In this document: positions 1 through 10,982 of the stretch, piece after piece
Layout: each line of letters starts with the position of its first letter
Numbering within the stretch: the stretch's first letter is position 1
NCBI RefSeq assembly: GCF_040183065.1
Contig: NC_091132.1
Coordinates: forward strand, 158,446,102 to 158,510,101
Source: Periplaneta americana
Taxonomy: Eukaryota > Arthropoda > Insecta > Blattodea > Blattidae
DNA: 64,000 nt
Reading direction: 5' to 3'
The notes under the pieces: model-generated
Database searches by the model: none
What the model was told of the DNA's origin: nothing
What the model saw: only the letters and a program-made list of their open reading frames with translations
Program-made: the position numbers and the translations under genes

Positions 1-885
1 GAGAGCGTTACACTTTGTGATGAGGGTACTAAGAAAAGGCTCTGATAAATCCAAAGAGATTGCATATAAATCACTAGTACGTCCAGTAATGGAATATGGT
101 GCTGCATGTTGGGATCCTTAGATTACAACATATTAAGACACTGGAAAAGATTCAAAAACGGGCTCTCAAGTGTTTTCGGAAAAATTCACCATTAAAATGG
201 GACACACTCAAGGACAGGAGAACGCGAATTCGATAATGCGCACTGTTTAAAACATACAGAGGTGAGCCTGCCTGGAGAGAAATAAAAAATAGGTTGCAAC
301 CGCCAAATTACTCTTCAAGGAACGACCACTCATATAAACTGAGGGAAAGAAGACAGAGGACGGACACTGGAAAGTTTTCTTTTCTCCATCGTACTATCAG
401 GGACTGGAATGCTTTACCTGCAGACTTACTGAAGGCTTTACCAACAACCAAAAACGTATTAAAAATAGGCTTAAGGACTTTACTAATAGACGGTAATTAT
501 ACACAGTATGTAAAGGATGTAAATGATATTTTGTTATTGAAGTGTTGTATCAGTGAAGAATTGTTGTCAGTGAAGTGTGTTGTGTCAGTGAAACGTGTTC
601 CTGTCAGGGAAGCTTTATAGTTTATAATGGCAGTGCAAAGTATTTGAACAGTGAAATGTTTTTGAAGTGTTAGTGAAATCAGGATAGAATCAGTGAAATG
701 TGTCGTAGTTCCAGTGCAGTGAGTAAGTTGACAGCGAAATGAGTGTAATGTGGAAAGGTATTTGTGCAGATATGAACATATCATACTCGTGGGTTTTAGT
801 TCGAACTTAGATTTAAGATACAAATTAGATTTATTTTAAATGTTATTTTAAGTGATCGTGCTTCATTTAATTTACGATATTCCCT

Positions 886-932
886 ATTATTATTATTGTT
901 ATTATTATTATTATTATTATTATTGTTATTAT
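886..932. repeat. (TTA)n microsatellite
   Basis: Imperfect run of TTA triplets with two TTG interruptions, inside the LINE 3' UTR. Confidence 0.85.
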
Positions 933-1037
933 AAATTATTGTTAGTATTAATTATTTGTATTAATTATTGGTGCTATTATTAACTGTATTTTTAATTAAT
1001 AAGTTTATTATTGTCATTATTGAGTGTAATTAGTTAC

Positions 1038-1068
1038 CACTGCCAACGGGTATATACCCGTTGCAGTG
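1038..1068 (+). promoter_or_regulatory. Hairpin near the LINE 3' end
   Basis: The sequence CACTGC-CAACGGG-TATATA-CCCGTTG-CAGTG forms a stem with a perfect 20-bp palindromic core, 20 bp before the AATA-rich tail. A stem-loop just before the tail is where some LINE reverse transcriptases bind their RNA. That role here is inference from family knowledge; the palindrome itself is plainly visible. Confidence 0.55.
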
Positions 1069-1089
1069 TGAATAAATAAATACATACAT

Positions 1090-2412
1090 TATACCGAAAT
1101 TACTAACTTCCATATTTTAAAGCCAAATTCACAAAATATTTATCACTAGTATAGGTGGTTAATAACACATGTACATTATTTCGCCCTCCATGATAAGTGG
1201 TTTCCATTTTATTAATAACTTAATAAAATATTGTACTGGTTTATCCAAAAAGTCCCTTGCGCCACAATTTACATTATTTTTAATTGATATGAACTTATAT
1301 GATTCTTTATATACATTGGAACAAACATTACTATAGGAATTTTCTGTACAGTGAATGGGTAAATTACTAGGAATTTTTTTATGACTTAACTTTGTTATTT
1401 TTTTTATTTTATAATAAAAACTCTAGTAATTTACTGATTAATTTTACAGCAAAATCCTTTAGTAAACTTTGATTGCATGTACGTAAGAATCCATATAAGT
1501 GAATATCACTTAAGAACAATATCAATTGTAGTGCAAGCGACTTTTTATATAAAGCGATTCAATATTTTAATAAAATCATCAATAAAATGCAAACCACGTA
1601 TCATAGGCAGATGAAGTTTTGTACACTAGTCACTATTAAGTAGATATACCAGTGAGCAAAACTTGATGAATCTAGCTTCGTAAGTATGGCAGTTATTGAT
1701 TTCACTGTTGTGAACTCTTGTAACTAAGGAACTTGGAGAAATTTCAGTATAGTGTGCCCTTATATACGGAAACCGGAAAGTTTGTACGAGAAATGCTGTT
1801 GAAAATATTTAGATTTATTGTTATTTTATTTGCAAAATTGTTAGTTTCATTTGTTACTTGTAATATATTAAGTTCATATTGTTGTAATACCTGTGATGTG
1901 TAAGGAGTGTATTGAACACCTTAAATGTGTATTTATGCTGTAATAATTATTAAATGAAGTTTCTATACATCAGTATGTTGACAGACAATAATGTTCTGAA
2001 ATGTAAGAAGATCCTTTTAGAAGTTTGTACCCTGCAAATTAGAAATATCTGAGTTTTACTTTAAATATTCCTATCCCAAGCGTATTCAAAAGGAATAACA
2101 ATAGCGGCCGACTCAGTGATTGCGCTATTCCGCTACATCCATGGACTCTGCCAGTTGCATGCCAGTGCAGCCATCTGTTGGCGAGTTATGAAGGTGGAGA
2201 AATTACTTTTGATTCTGACCTCGTATTTGTTAATGAACTTCATCTTAACATTGAGGTTGATAAAATGTTATGAAGATTTTTGTACCATTAAATTTCATTT
2301 TTATGTGCTAAAGATTTTAAATATATTTATTTTTTATGTGATAAAAAGTACGAACATATTTGCTAAAAATAAAAAAAAAATATTTATTTTAAGTATGACA
2401 AAAATACCTTAC
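1090..2412. other. AT-rich stretch, nothing recognised
   Basis: There is no convincing gene. The only longer open frame (2116-2472, plus) has no recognisable motif and runs into low-complexity AT sequence, so I treat it as chance. Confidence 0.5.
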
Positions 2413-2850
2413 TTAGCTTGGAAAAAAAATGTTACAGGTACTCACCAGCCACACTTGATTGCTAGTAGTTGACCGAGAATTGCAGTGAATAACAAAGGTC
2501 ATCTCCAAATTCTCTATCACAAATGCATGCCGATTATCTCTGAACAACGACTTATACTGTGAAAACGTTATTTCCACATCACAGGACGTCAGACGTGCAT
2601 ATTTAAAGAGAGGAATATCACAAACACAAACACCGTCAATTTCACCTACAGACACACCCTCCAATACATACTTGAGCAACTTTACACATTTTTTATATCC
2701 ACTGTTATTCCCAAACACATTCTGGAATTTTTTCCTTAGTACTTGTACTTCTGAACCTGGTAGCGAGGCTAGTTTAATTTTCACGGCACGTACCTCCCTG
2801 TTTCAGACAACAGGTTTTTCGATGTTTCGAGTTTTTTTTTATGGAGTCAC
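2413..2850 (-). pseudogene. hAT transposase C-terminal fragment
   Basis: A 123-residue minus-strand frame carries the hAT C-terminal dimerisation signature 'LTSCDVEITFSQYKSLFRDN', preceded by 'FKYAR'. It aligns by eye to '[19 protein letters not shown]' in the intact hAT transposase at 55006-56490, so the two belong to related but not identical families. Only the last quarter of a transposase is visible, no TIR or target duplication is clear, and the conserved ER of VERSFS reads EI. It is an old remnant. Confidence 0.7.
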
Positions 2851-4117
2851 AGAAAAAGCTTAGATTTGCTAATAGGAAAGCCAAATCGTTTTTTTGAACA
2901 ACCATCTTTCAGTATATCTTGAAGGATATCGACTGACGAAGCCCGATAACAGGGAATCACAACAAGATATATTGCCTTACTTGATAGACATGAGCGAGAG
3001 GCGAGAGATTTGTTTAAATTAAATAATGTTCATGCCCGAGCTTTTATCTGTTGTGTTTCACAAAGAAAGCGTGGAATGAAATCATCTTCAGCAACACATA
3101 ATTTATTCTCTAATAATAACACTGATCTGCTGCCTAGCAGTTCTCAGAGCTTGAGCGACACTATTACAAAAATGTATCACGCATACACCAAACAGCGCTT
3201 GGAAACACAAAGCAACCAAGAATTCTTTAAAAAGATAACGTACTTCTGAGTGACATGATTGATTTAGTTTTAAAATATTTAAAAGTTCTTGTAAAAAAAT
3301 TATTTACGTAAAAAAACTCAAAGATTTATGTGTTTATAACAGATTTCCTCAAAATATGTATTTACATTTTTTTTGTGTGAAAATATGTGTTTTTATGTGA
3401 AATAAAATTCGGGGTTTAAATTTGAAACTTCATGTTCGGAATGTTTAACTTTGTTAATTGTGTTTTATCACACGCAAAAATAATATTTAATTACATAGAA
3501 ATCCGCTCCTTATTCATTAAATGGTACAGATGAAAATGGTATGTACTGGAAATGGACGTCTTAAAAAAAACTAGAAAATAAAAGTGTGTAATATTTTGGT
3601 GTTTCAAAACTTAATTTAATTGATAATACCGACACAGTTAACAGTAAGCTTATACAAAAATTATGAACATTTATTAGTCGACAATTTAAAAAAAAAGTGG
3701 AAGTAAGCGAAGTAAATAATTCGGCTGCATGAACATTCTCCACGTTCCAAGAATGAGGTTGAAATATGAACGAGGAATATATTAATGTAATAAATACTTT
3801 ACAAAAAAAAAACTTTCACCATATCGATAGGAAGTTCACAGCTTTCTAAAAAGAAAATTTTCCAAAACTTTTAACAACGTCTGACTGGGTAACTAATGTA
3901 CACAGACAGACAGGCTATCTGTCTAATGTCAAAGAGAATGTAATTAAGAATGATTTGTGACATTGGCATATTTCAGTAAAGTGGACAGTTTTCATATAGA
4001 TGAGAAAGAAAATCGCAAATTTGATGGTTATCAACATTACGAGAGTTGGCAAGACACGATCACTTGAAGAGTTTACATACATAATGCGCCAAGTGACAAA
4101 AACATTGCTTTCTAAAG
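2851..4117. other. AT-rich stretch with one unrecognised small frame
   Basis: A 79-codon frame (3010-3249, plus) is rich in Ser, Asn and Lys and matches no family I know. It could be a decayed transposon part. The rest is AT-rich and without visible structure. Confidence 0.4.
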
Positions 4118-5482
4118 CATGGTTCCCAACCGGTGTGTCACGCAGCCCCATGGAGTGTGTCGCGAATTTAAAAATCAATTTTATGCAATGCAGAACGTCT
4201 CTTTACGACGAATGTTTTTTTATTTACAACAAAGTCTTTGATATAGTACGTTTTATTTTGAGACAGACTTTATCATTGACACGTGAACATCTGTAAGAAT
4301 GCTCAGTTTAATTTTTCTGCCTAGCGATAATTCGAATGAAAGTGAAAACCTGCAACAATGCTTAGTAATTCGTTTACTCTTCCCACTTAGTAATAAACAG
4401 AGTTTAGAATCGTCACAACATATTGGTCAGTTTCAGTAAAGACGTGTGAGCGGGTGAAAGTGCGATTATTTTTATCAAGAGTGATTTATTTAGATTTTAT
4501 CATGAACAAGTTTTTAATTCGACACAAATAATCTGAATTACGTTCTGGATTTATGTGACAGCACTGCTAATTCAAATAATATGATCGAAAATTCCCTTCA
4601 GGTTTCACAAAAATGCACTGCGTTTCGTAACTATAGTGATGAATATTCTTAATATGGATTCACGTGGCTTGAAGATGAATATAAACAAAATCCGGAGTGT
4701 TTAATATGTGGAATTGTTTTGTCATATCAGTCGATGGTCCCGAATAAACATAACATACATTTAGAATTGCCATTTTCAGTGTAATACGTGTGTGAATCAG
4801 CATTTCCTACCTTAAAAATACTAATAGTGAAATCTAAACAAAAAAAAAACAGACTGCTGCATCTTGAAAATGATTTACGTGACGGCCTGTCAACCGTAAG
4901 ACCGCGTATAGACAAACTCTGTGCAATCCACAAAGCGCAGACTTCACATTAATTCAAATACATGAGTTTCCAAAATGATAATAAAAAATTTTATCGGACG
5001 TCCAGCATAGGTAAGTTCTGATTTTTGACACATACCTTAGTTTTTTTCTAACGCCACTCAAGTTGCTGCTCGTTTTTTTTTTTTTTTCTTTTTCCATTAC
5101 GTGTTAACATCCACCTATCTACAACACTGCATGTCCGACACTACATAGCTGTTGTTATCAGTGCTTTTTTCTGGCGGAACGCGCTGGAACTATGTTTTAA
5201 TATAATTTTTCTTTCAATTACAATTAGACCTTGAAAGTTTTACTCGGACAAAAAGGAGATTAAAAGTGATCAAATTCCAGTGAAGTGAACAGTAATTGTC
5301 TTCCTGTCCACTATGAAATATTCTACACAGAGTTTCACCACTTTCATCTCCAGAAGAAAAACACTGGTTATTATTATTATTATTGTTGTTATTATTATTA
5401 TTATTATTACTAATACAGTTTGTCGCGATATCGTGGGCATTTTTGTAAAGTGTGTCGTCAACCAAAAAAGGTTGGACACCAC
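4118..5482 (+). mobile_element. ZBED-type hAT transposon, internally deleted
   Basis: The left end (CATGGTTCCCAACCGGTG) and the right end (inverted: GTGGTGTCCAACC) are diverged TIRs of the kind seen in hAT elements of the Charlie/Buster group. The flanks TTCTAAAG (4110-4117) and ACTTAAAG (5483-5490) agree at 6 of 8 bases, as expected for an old 8-bp target duplication. Inside is a transposase remnant whose middle is missing, plus a (TTA)n microsatellite at about 5368-5411. Confidence 0.6.
4502..4951 (+). pseudogene. ZBED5/FAM200-like hAT transposase remnant with catalytic core deleted
   Basis: From about 4635 the translation reads 'YGFTWLEDEYKQNPECLICG' followed by 'IVLSYQSMVPNKHNIHLE'. This is a BED-type zinc finger with a C-x2-C pair. 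It is typical of the animal hAT proteins related to ZBED5, ZBED9 and FAM200. Almost directly after it, at about 4790, comes the protein's extreme C-terminus: 'CESAFPTLKILIVKSK', then 'LENDLRDGLSTVRPRIDKL' and 'HKAQTSH'. In intact family members several hundred residues, including the catalytic aspartates, separate these blocks. The frame also has stops and shifts. It cannot encode an active transposase. Confidence 0.7.
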
Positions 5483-6685
5483 ACTTAAAGTGTGCTATGA
5501 AAGAGCCGTTATTTTAATACAGAACGGTGAAATAAAACGGAACCTGAAAGTAATCCTAAGTCGCATCCAGAGACGTAGCTATGAACATCACTGTTTCCTG
5601 ATATAATTGATCATTTGCTTCATTGAATGTCTCAGGAGTTTTGTAAACAATAGTTTGTTTTTTGTCATGATAATGTTATAATATGAGTGATAATGCTATA
5701 ATGCAATCAAAAAAGAGAAAGAGAGAATAAGGTCCTATGCAGTCTCGGAAAAAAATTCATGTGTCACTTTAAGAATACAAACAAATTATTCATTTCGTTC
5801 AAATTTGAATTAACAACCGCGAGTGAATGATTTCCATTAATACACGAAATTGTACATTTAACGGAGTTGTCAAATCGTTAGTACAGCTCAAGGTCTAATC
5901 AGTATGTATAGAAAATAGGATGTTATTGTCCTTATGCTTTTACCTAATAGCTAAGGAATTTATTGATAAAAATGGACAAAATTACCTTCTTTCAGATTTC
6001 TCTTCATTAAGTCTTGACCGAATTTTGCACAAAACGAAAATCGCAAGATTAAGTGCAAAAGTCAAGTACCATGAACTACTAATAAAGTACTAATGAAGGT
6101 TATTAATGTTTCACAAAAAATAGACCTTACGTATGATGCAAATATCTAACTAATCTGAGCTCTATGACTGCAAAAGCGCTTCTCCAGACACTCTTGCAAC
6201 AACTGAACATCAGATTTCGAAAACACAGTGGACAAGAATAACGAAGGAAAGCTAGCAGTAGTGATGACTCGAACAACTTACCAGATATGAACACAGGACG
6301 GAGAGTGGTGTTTTCAGCAAAAACATGAATTTGAACTACATTGCTTCTTCTCTGCAGCCTTTATTTGTATCAGCAAAGTATCAGCCCGAAAGAGAGGGAC
6401 TTGCGAGATGTGACGGATTATCTAAAGGATGAAAATAAACCTTTTTTTATACAATCGATACGATACAATTTTAAACATAAGATATTTGACAGAATAATGT
6501 TTCACGCATAAAAGTAATATATATATTACTTTAAGGAAAATTTATTCTTCAAGGAATAAGTATAGCTTATTAAATTGTAACATGTAAAAGTTGAACAAAA
6601 TAAACTCTTTCTATATTCACATTAATTCATTTTATTCCACTCATTATATATAGTACAGTATAGTTCACATAGCCCGTTATATTTC
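5483..6685. other. AT-rich stretch, nothing recognised
   Basis: No open frame with a recognisable motif and no clear repeat in this 1.2 kb. Confidence 0.4.
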
Positions 6686-7220
6686 TTAGGGCCGGTTTCA
6701 CGAAGCTTCATTAATGTTTTAACAATTCACTAATTTATTTACTGGTTCATTAAATCATTTTTAGAACTTACCAAGCGTCATTAGCCTAACGAACCAGTAA
6801 AGCTATCATTAAATTTAGTGACAGAAATTTCTGTCTTTAAATTTTTAATGGTTCATTAGATGCAATATAAAATGGCGGAACGTTTCGACGCAGAATTGTT
6901 ATATCTGGAACTGGTCGATAATTAAGGATCAGATGGAGATGATGTTAACTATTTAAGAAACCATCATTTTAACATTTTGAATTACACAAAAATTCACGAA
7001 TGATACCGCGTCGCGAAGATCGTGGTACTCAAAATTTTAGAAGAAACTGATCATAGGTTAGAATATCACAACAACGGCTGACACTAAGCTGAAACTAGTC
7101 AACTAGGTAACATACAACTGAGTTTTTATTTTAACACATGAAAGTGGTTATTATAACTACACACCTAAATAATATTAGTAAATTGATACATTATGTGCAT
7201 TCAAACATAACAGAACTTAT

Positions 7221-7440
7221 TACTATTAAATACGAGAAAAATTCTTACCGGCATCGGGAATCGAACCCAGGACCTCTCAACTCTGCGCGCTGAGCGCTCT
7301 TACCAACTGAGCCATGCCGGGACACGATCCACGGCGCCGGCCGAACACCTCTCGTAATGCTTTTTACGGCCTTACTACCTGCACTTGAGACGATACACGT
7401 CATATATGCAGGAGAGCATATTTAAATGACTTTATGGTCA
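7221..7440 (-). mobile_element. tRNA-derived SINE
   Basis: On the minus strand, about 7322 down to 7246, lies a tRNA-like sequence with an A box (TGGCTCAGTTGG), a fully paired D stem (GCTC/GAGC), a T-arm B box (GGGTTCGATTCCC) and a largely paired acceptor stem (CGGCA/TGCCG). It is followed by AAGAATTTTTCTCG. The same AATTTTTC tail follows the tRNA-like parts at 48.7 and 58.1 kb, so this is a repeat family rather than a free tRNA gene. A leader of roughly 100 bp precedes the tRNA-like part. Confidence 0.65.
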
Positions 7441-7476
7441 TATTCAACATCAGTTCATGACAACTGCTAACTGTTA

Positions 7477-7633
7477 ATACATCACATATTCATATGTATG
7501 AGGTCTTGCCCACCTCATTGAATATTACACAAGTAATACGAATTAGTCCATTTGTATTATGGACTAATTCATTTTAGTCGTGTAATAATCAATGAGATGG
7601 GCGAGACCTCATACATATGAATATGTGATGTAT
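7477..7633. repeat. Palindromic foldback (MITE-like)
   Basis: Two arms of about 75 bp are inverted copies with few mismatches (for example CATATGTATGAGGTCTTG against its complement near 7607), separated by only a few bases. Such hairpins are usually tiny non-autonomous DNA transposons. No target duplication is obvious. Confidence 0.7.
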
Positions 7634-7775
7634 AACAGAACTTAATTGGTATATTAAATTTTATTTATTAGAATTATATTATAGGTAGGCATAAGATATG
7701 TATTTAGTGGCTTAAAAAGCGAAGGAACTGTATTCATGAAATTTATACTACTTTACTTTCCGAAGGAAATTTAAT

Positions 7776-8040
7776 TTTCCAGCAGGATAAACACTCTGCG
7801 CACACCGCCATAAATATTCAAAGATGGTTCAAGAAAAGGCATGAAAAAGAGGATTGAGAAATATCGAGACAACCCACCTCAAAATCCAGATCAGTTGTGG
7901 GATCAAGTTATCGCTACCAGGGAAAATTTTACAGAGGATCACAACTATTTCCGCTATCTGGTGAACCCAATGCCCCAAAAATGCCAAACAGTTAGAGACG
8001 CCATTGGCATGTGGACAAAGTATTGGATCCACATGTGTAT
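7776..8040 (+). pseudogene. Tc1/mariner transposase C-terminal fragment
   Basis: The translation gives 'FQQDKHSAHTAINIQRWFK', which holds the second catalytic Asp in the 'QQD..H.A' motif. After a stop and frame change comes 'NPPQNPDQLWDQVIATREN' and then 'VRDAIGMWTKYW', the Tc1-type C-terminus. The third catalytic residue region is damaged and the N-terminal half is absent. It is a dead fragment inside the Harbinger-like element. Confidence 0.7.
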
Positions 8041-8204
8041 TTTTTATTTTTGTTTAATTTGTTTGGTTATCTTTTGCTTTAGTTCGGGACGAAAACTGAT
8101 CTCCCGAGAATTTTTTTAAATTCTTCTTGTGGAGCCAGTGTTGAGAAATAATTCATTCCACTACAAAAAATAAAAAATGAAAGTAACATGTATAAAAAAT
8201 TAGT

Positions 8205-8300
8205 TACGTCAATAAAAAAAAGTTAACATCGAGAATCGAACTCGGTTCCCAGGGACAAGCCAACTCGCTCCTGACTGCTCCATAGCAGAGTCGTGACGTA
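8205..8300 (-). mobile_element. tRNA-like SINE remnant
   Basis: The minus strand has a B-box-like block (GAGTTCGATTCTCG) and a degraded A-box region, followed by an oligo-T/A stretch at about 8213-8221. It looks like the head of an old SINE, and the pairing is too poor for a working tRNA. Confidence 0.4.
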
Positions 8301-8677
8301 ATAAGCGCGACAAGGCACATATAGCTGCTCGGTTTGAAGTCTACAGAGGCAGTGCACATATAAATGTATTCGTGTAAAACGCATTCAAAATTTCAACATT
8401 CCACTACCAAGGGACACAAAAAAAGTTTCCTAATCCTGTACACGATTTGAAATATAGTAGACTGTGGTTTCGTAGAAAGAAATATCGATATAGTCATAAA
8501 AAATTTATAAATCGCACTTATTTATCCATAATGAGCCATTACTTACTGTTCATTAAATGTTAAGAAAATTTGGTTGGTGAGCAGCTCGCATTTTAGTGAA
8601 TCGTTAAATATTTTAATGTTGAGTATTTAATGTTTCATTTGGACTGATTTACTGAAGGTTGGTGAAACCAGCCTTTA

Positions 8678-9548
8678 GTCTTGTAGCACAAAATCTCATT
8701 TCACCCTGTTTGATATTTCATATCTTTAATGGCCATGGATGATTAAAAATTACAATATGACAAATATGTAAAAGTATGCATAGATTAATACCTGTTTTAC
8801 AAGTACATTGCATTACTACAAAAATGCCTTTTCACTCATGATGAACCAAGAATTGAAAAGACAGTGCATATCGATCAGTATGCCAAAAATGATGTGTGAA
8901 GTCGATACTATGTATTCTGATGTTACTTGTGCAGAACTCAACAATGGCGGTCTCTCATGAATACAAGCCAGGTAACATAAACGCAGATTACCCAACTACA
9001 AAATTTATGACACAGAATATTTAAGAATTCAAATCACGTGGTGGTCTGGTTAGATACACATAACATAATACTGAAAGTGATACTGTTGAATTTCATAATT
9101 AGTAAGACACGATGGATGAAGAAGATATCATTTTAGCGCCTAATTGAAAAAATACGAGAAAATAGATTTATGATGGTAATAGAGTGAATCAACTTTCATG
9201 TTCTAGGTAAGTTTCTCGTTAGCTGCGAATGCTCACCTTCAATCTATATATTTTAACTGTAGTAGCCTATATACGTTTTCTAGCCTATAGTAGCGTCCAT
9301 GAAGTTTTGGGTTACAAGAATCAGAAAAAAAAACCCACAGTCGTCTCATTATCAAATTTTTCGTCAGTATTTCTGAAAACATTATTAAAATAGTCTTTAA
9401 AAAGAAACACATAACACAGATATCAGAATTGAAAGTATCCTGGCGTATAGCCGTTCATGGGTTTTCAAGCTACATGACCGCGAGAATATTTACCACAAAA
9501 ACCCCATAAGAAAGATTTCTTCGTCAAACGCTTCAGGACATGAGTAAT
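8678..9548. other. Nothing recognised
   Basis: AT-rich sequence without a supported gene or repeat. Confidence 0.4.
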
Positions 9549-10840
9549 TAGGCCGTGTCTCAAAGCCACATTTCCAGCTGAAGTGATCTAGATTTTGCCT
9601 AAATAGCAAGATGTGACGTCAGAAGTTACGATCCAAAGCTACGTAGTGAATAGCAATCAAGTCCATAATAGCTAGCAAACGAAAATGCTTGCTTGACTAA
9701 TGACTTGTATATTAAGGCCGTGTCTCAAAGCTCAAGTCCATACTACACACTAATGACTAGCAACTAGGTGACTTGTGAACTACACACTAGGGAGTTTTGG
9801 AAAATTATACTTGAAACATGGCCTTCTTCATAGTCTATTTCTTTAAAAACCATGACATCACGGTGCAGCACTGAATTAAGAAGGCAGTGTCCTAATGCAG
9901 TTTCATTACGAATTATGTGGAAAAGATGAGGGCTTAATATATTACAATAATGTTTAAAACATTGTACAGAAGTTACTAAAAATGTCAGTGTTCAAAGTTA
10001 ACGTGTTATTCTACATTATACTTACATTATTTCACTTCCAAAGCATTTTCAGATTTCATAACCCCAATTGCTTATGAGGTATCCATGTTTGTTTAGTGAA
10101 CAAGTCAACAATCGAGCAAGCATTTTCGTTGACTAGCTACTACGGACTTGATTGCTATGCACTATGTAGCTTTGGATCATAACTTCTGACGTCACATCCG
10201 GCTATTTAGTCAACAATCTAGTTCACTTCAGCTGAAAATATAGCTTTGAGACACGGCCTAAATAAACATGGATACCTCATTAAAAATTGGGGGTTATGAA
10301 ATCTGATGATGCTTTGGAAATGAAATGTGAGTTTAATGTAGAACAACACGTTAACTTGGAACATTGACATTGCTGGTATCTGCGTCATATTTTCATAATA
10401 TTGTAATATTATAGGCCCTTATCTTTTCCACATTTCGATTGTTGATAGCCACACGTAATTTTCATAGATATATCTTGAACATCTTTTACAACTCTACATC
10501 TTTCTAAGTTTCTTCTCTAGTGTCACAGGAAATTACCATTCAGTTCACAAACCTGAGAATTAAGTTTCTTGAACTGTTTACTGGAAAACTGCTTATAAAT
10601 AAAGAATTCGAATTTCCAAAAAATAACAGCTGATAACTAGTAATTAAACTGCATTAGGACACTGCCTTCTTAATTTAATGCTATACCGTAATTTCATGCT
10701 TTGAGAAAAATAGACTATGAAGAAGGCCACGATTCCAGCATACATGTTCACAGCTCTCTAGTGTGTGGTTTACAAGTCAGCTAGTTGCTAGTTATCACCA
10801 TGTAATATAGACTTGAGCATGTAATATAGACGGTCTTAAG
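9549..10840. repeat. Two interleaved foldback elements (order A-B-A'-B')
   Basis: Arm A (9549-9709) is inverted at A' (10100-10261). Arm B (9712-10098) is inverted at B' (10264-10840). A and B both start with the same terminus, TTA-(A)-GGCCGTGTCTCAAAGC, and A' ends in its complement. They therefore belong to one MITE family, probably a TIR DNA transposon with a TTA-type target. The B' end is degraded. The interleaved order cannot come from one simple hairpin insertion. Confidence 0.75.
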
Positions 10841-10982
10841 ATATGCCTACCAGCTAAACACATTTAGACGGTGTCTCTCCAATGTGCAAGAGACCATGGC
10901 TTTTGGTTTTCGGCTCAGAGTCACTCAAACCGAACACGGCATTAGAAAGATTTCCCGCGTCTTTGTCGGAGTTCATGGAATT

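Larger units (their letters stand above)
1..1089 (+). mobile_element. 3' end of a CR1/Jockey-like LINE
   Basis: This is the end of a non-LTR retrotransposon that runs in from before the window. Conceptual translation gives the C-terminal reverse transcriptase segment 'SLVRPVMEYGAACWDP' near position 75-120. After frameshifts comes the family-typical tail 'RRQRTDTGKFSFLHRTI' and 'WNALPADLL' around 340-430. This C-terminal pattern is common in insect CR1/Jockey-type elements; the clade is my inference. A long AT-rich 3' UTR follows, then a hairpin and a short AATAAATA-type tail at about 1070-1089. The reading frame is broken several times, so this is a dead copy. Confidence 0.85.
6689..8674. 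mobile_element. PIF/Harbinger-like TIR element with nested repeats
   Basis: The left end reads GGGCCGGTTTCACGAAGCTT. The right end, inverted, reads AGGCTGGTTTCACCAACCTT. Both continue into matching TTCA-rich subterminal sequence. The flanking trinucleotide TTA is present on both sides (6686-6688 and 8675-8677), which is the PIF/Harbinger target. No Harbinger transposase is visible inside. The body instead holds a tRNA-derived SINE, a palindrome, a Tc1/mariner fragment and another tRNA-like remnant, so this is a non-autonomous copy or one gutted by insertions. Confidence 0.6.

Noticed and set aside
2116-2472. 118-codon plus-strand frame
   Set aside because: Hydrophobic and Lys/Phe-rich from AT-rich sequence; no motif, no gene structure.
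5214-5482. Frame with a poly-Asn run
   Set aside because: Created by the TTA microsatellite inside the ZBED-type hAT remnant.
7246-7322. Candidate functional tRNA gene
   Set aside because: A and B boxes are good, but the anticodon arm pairs poorly and the sequence is embedded in a repeat with the SINE tail seen elsewhere.
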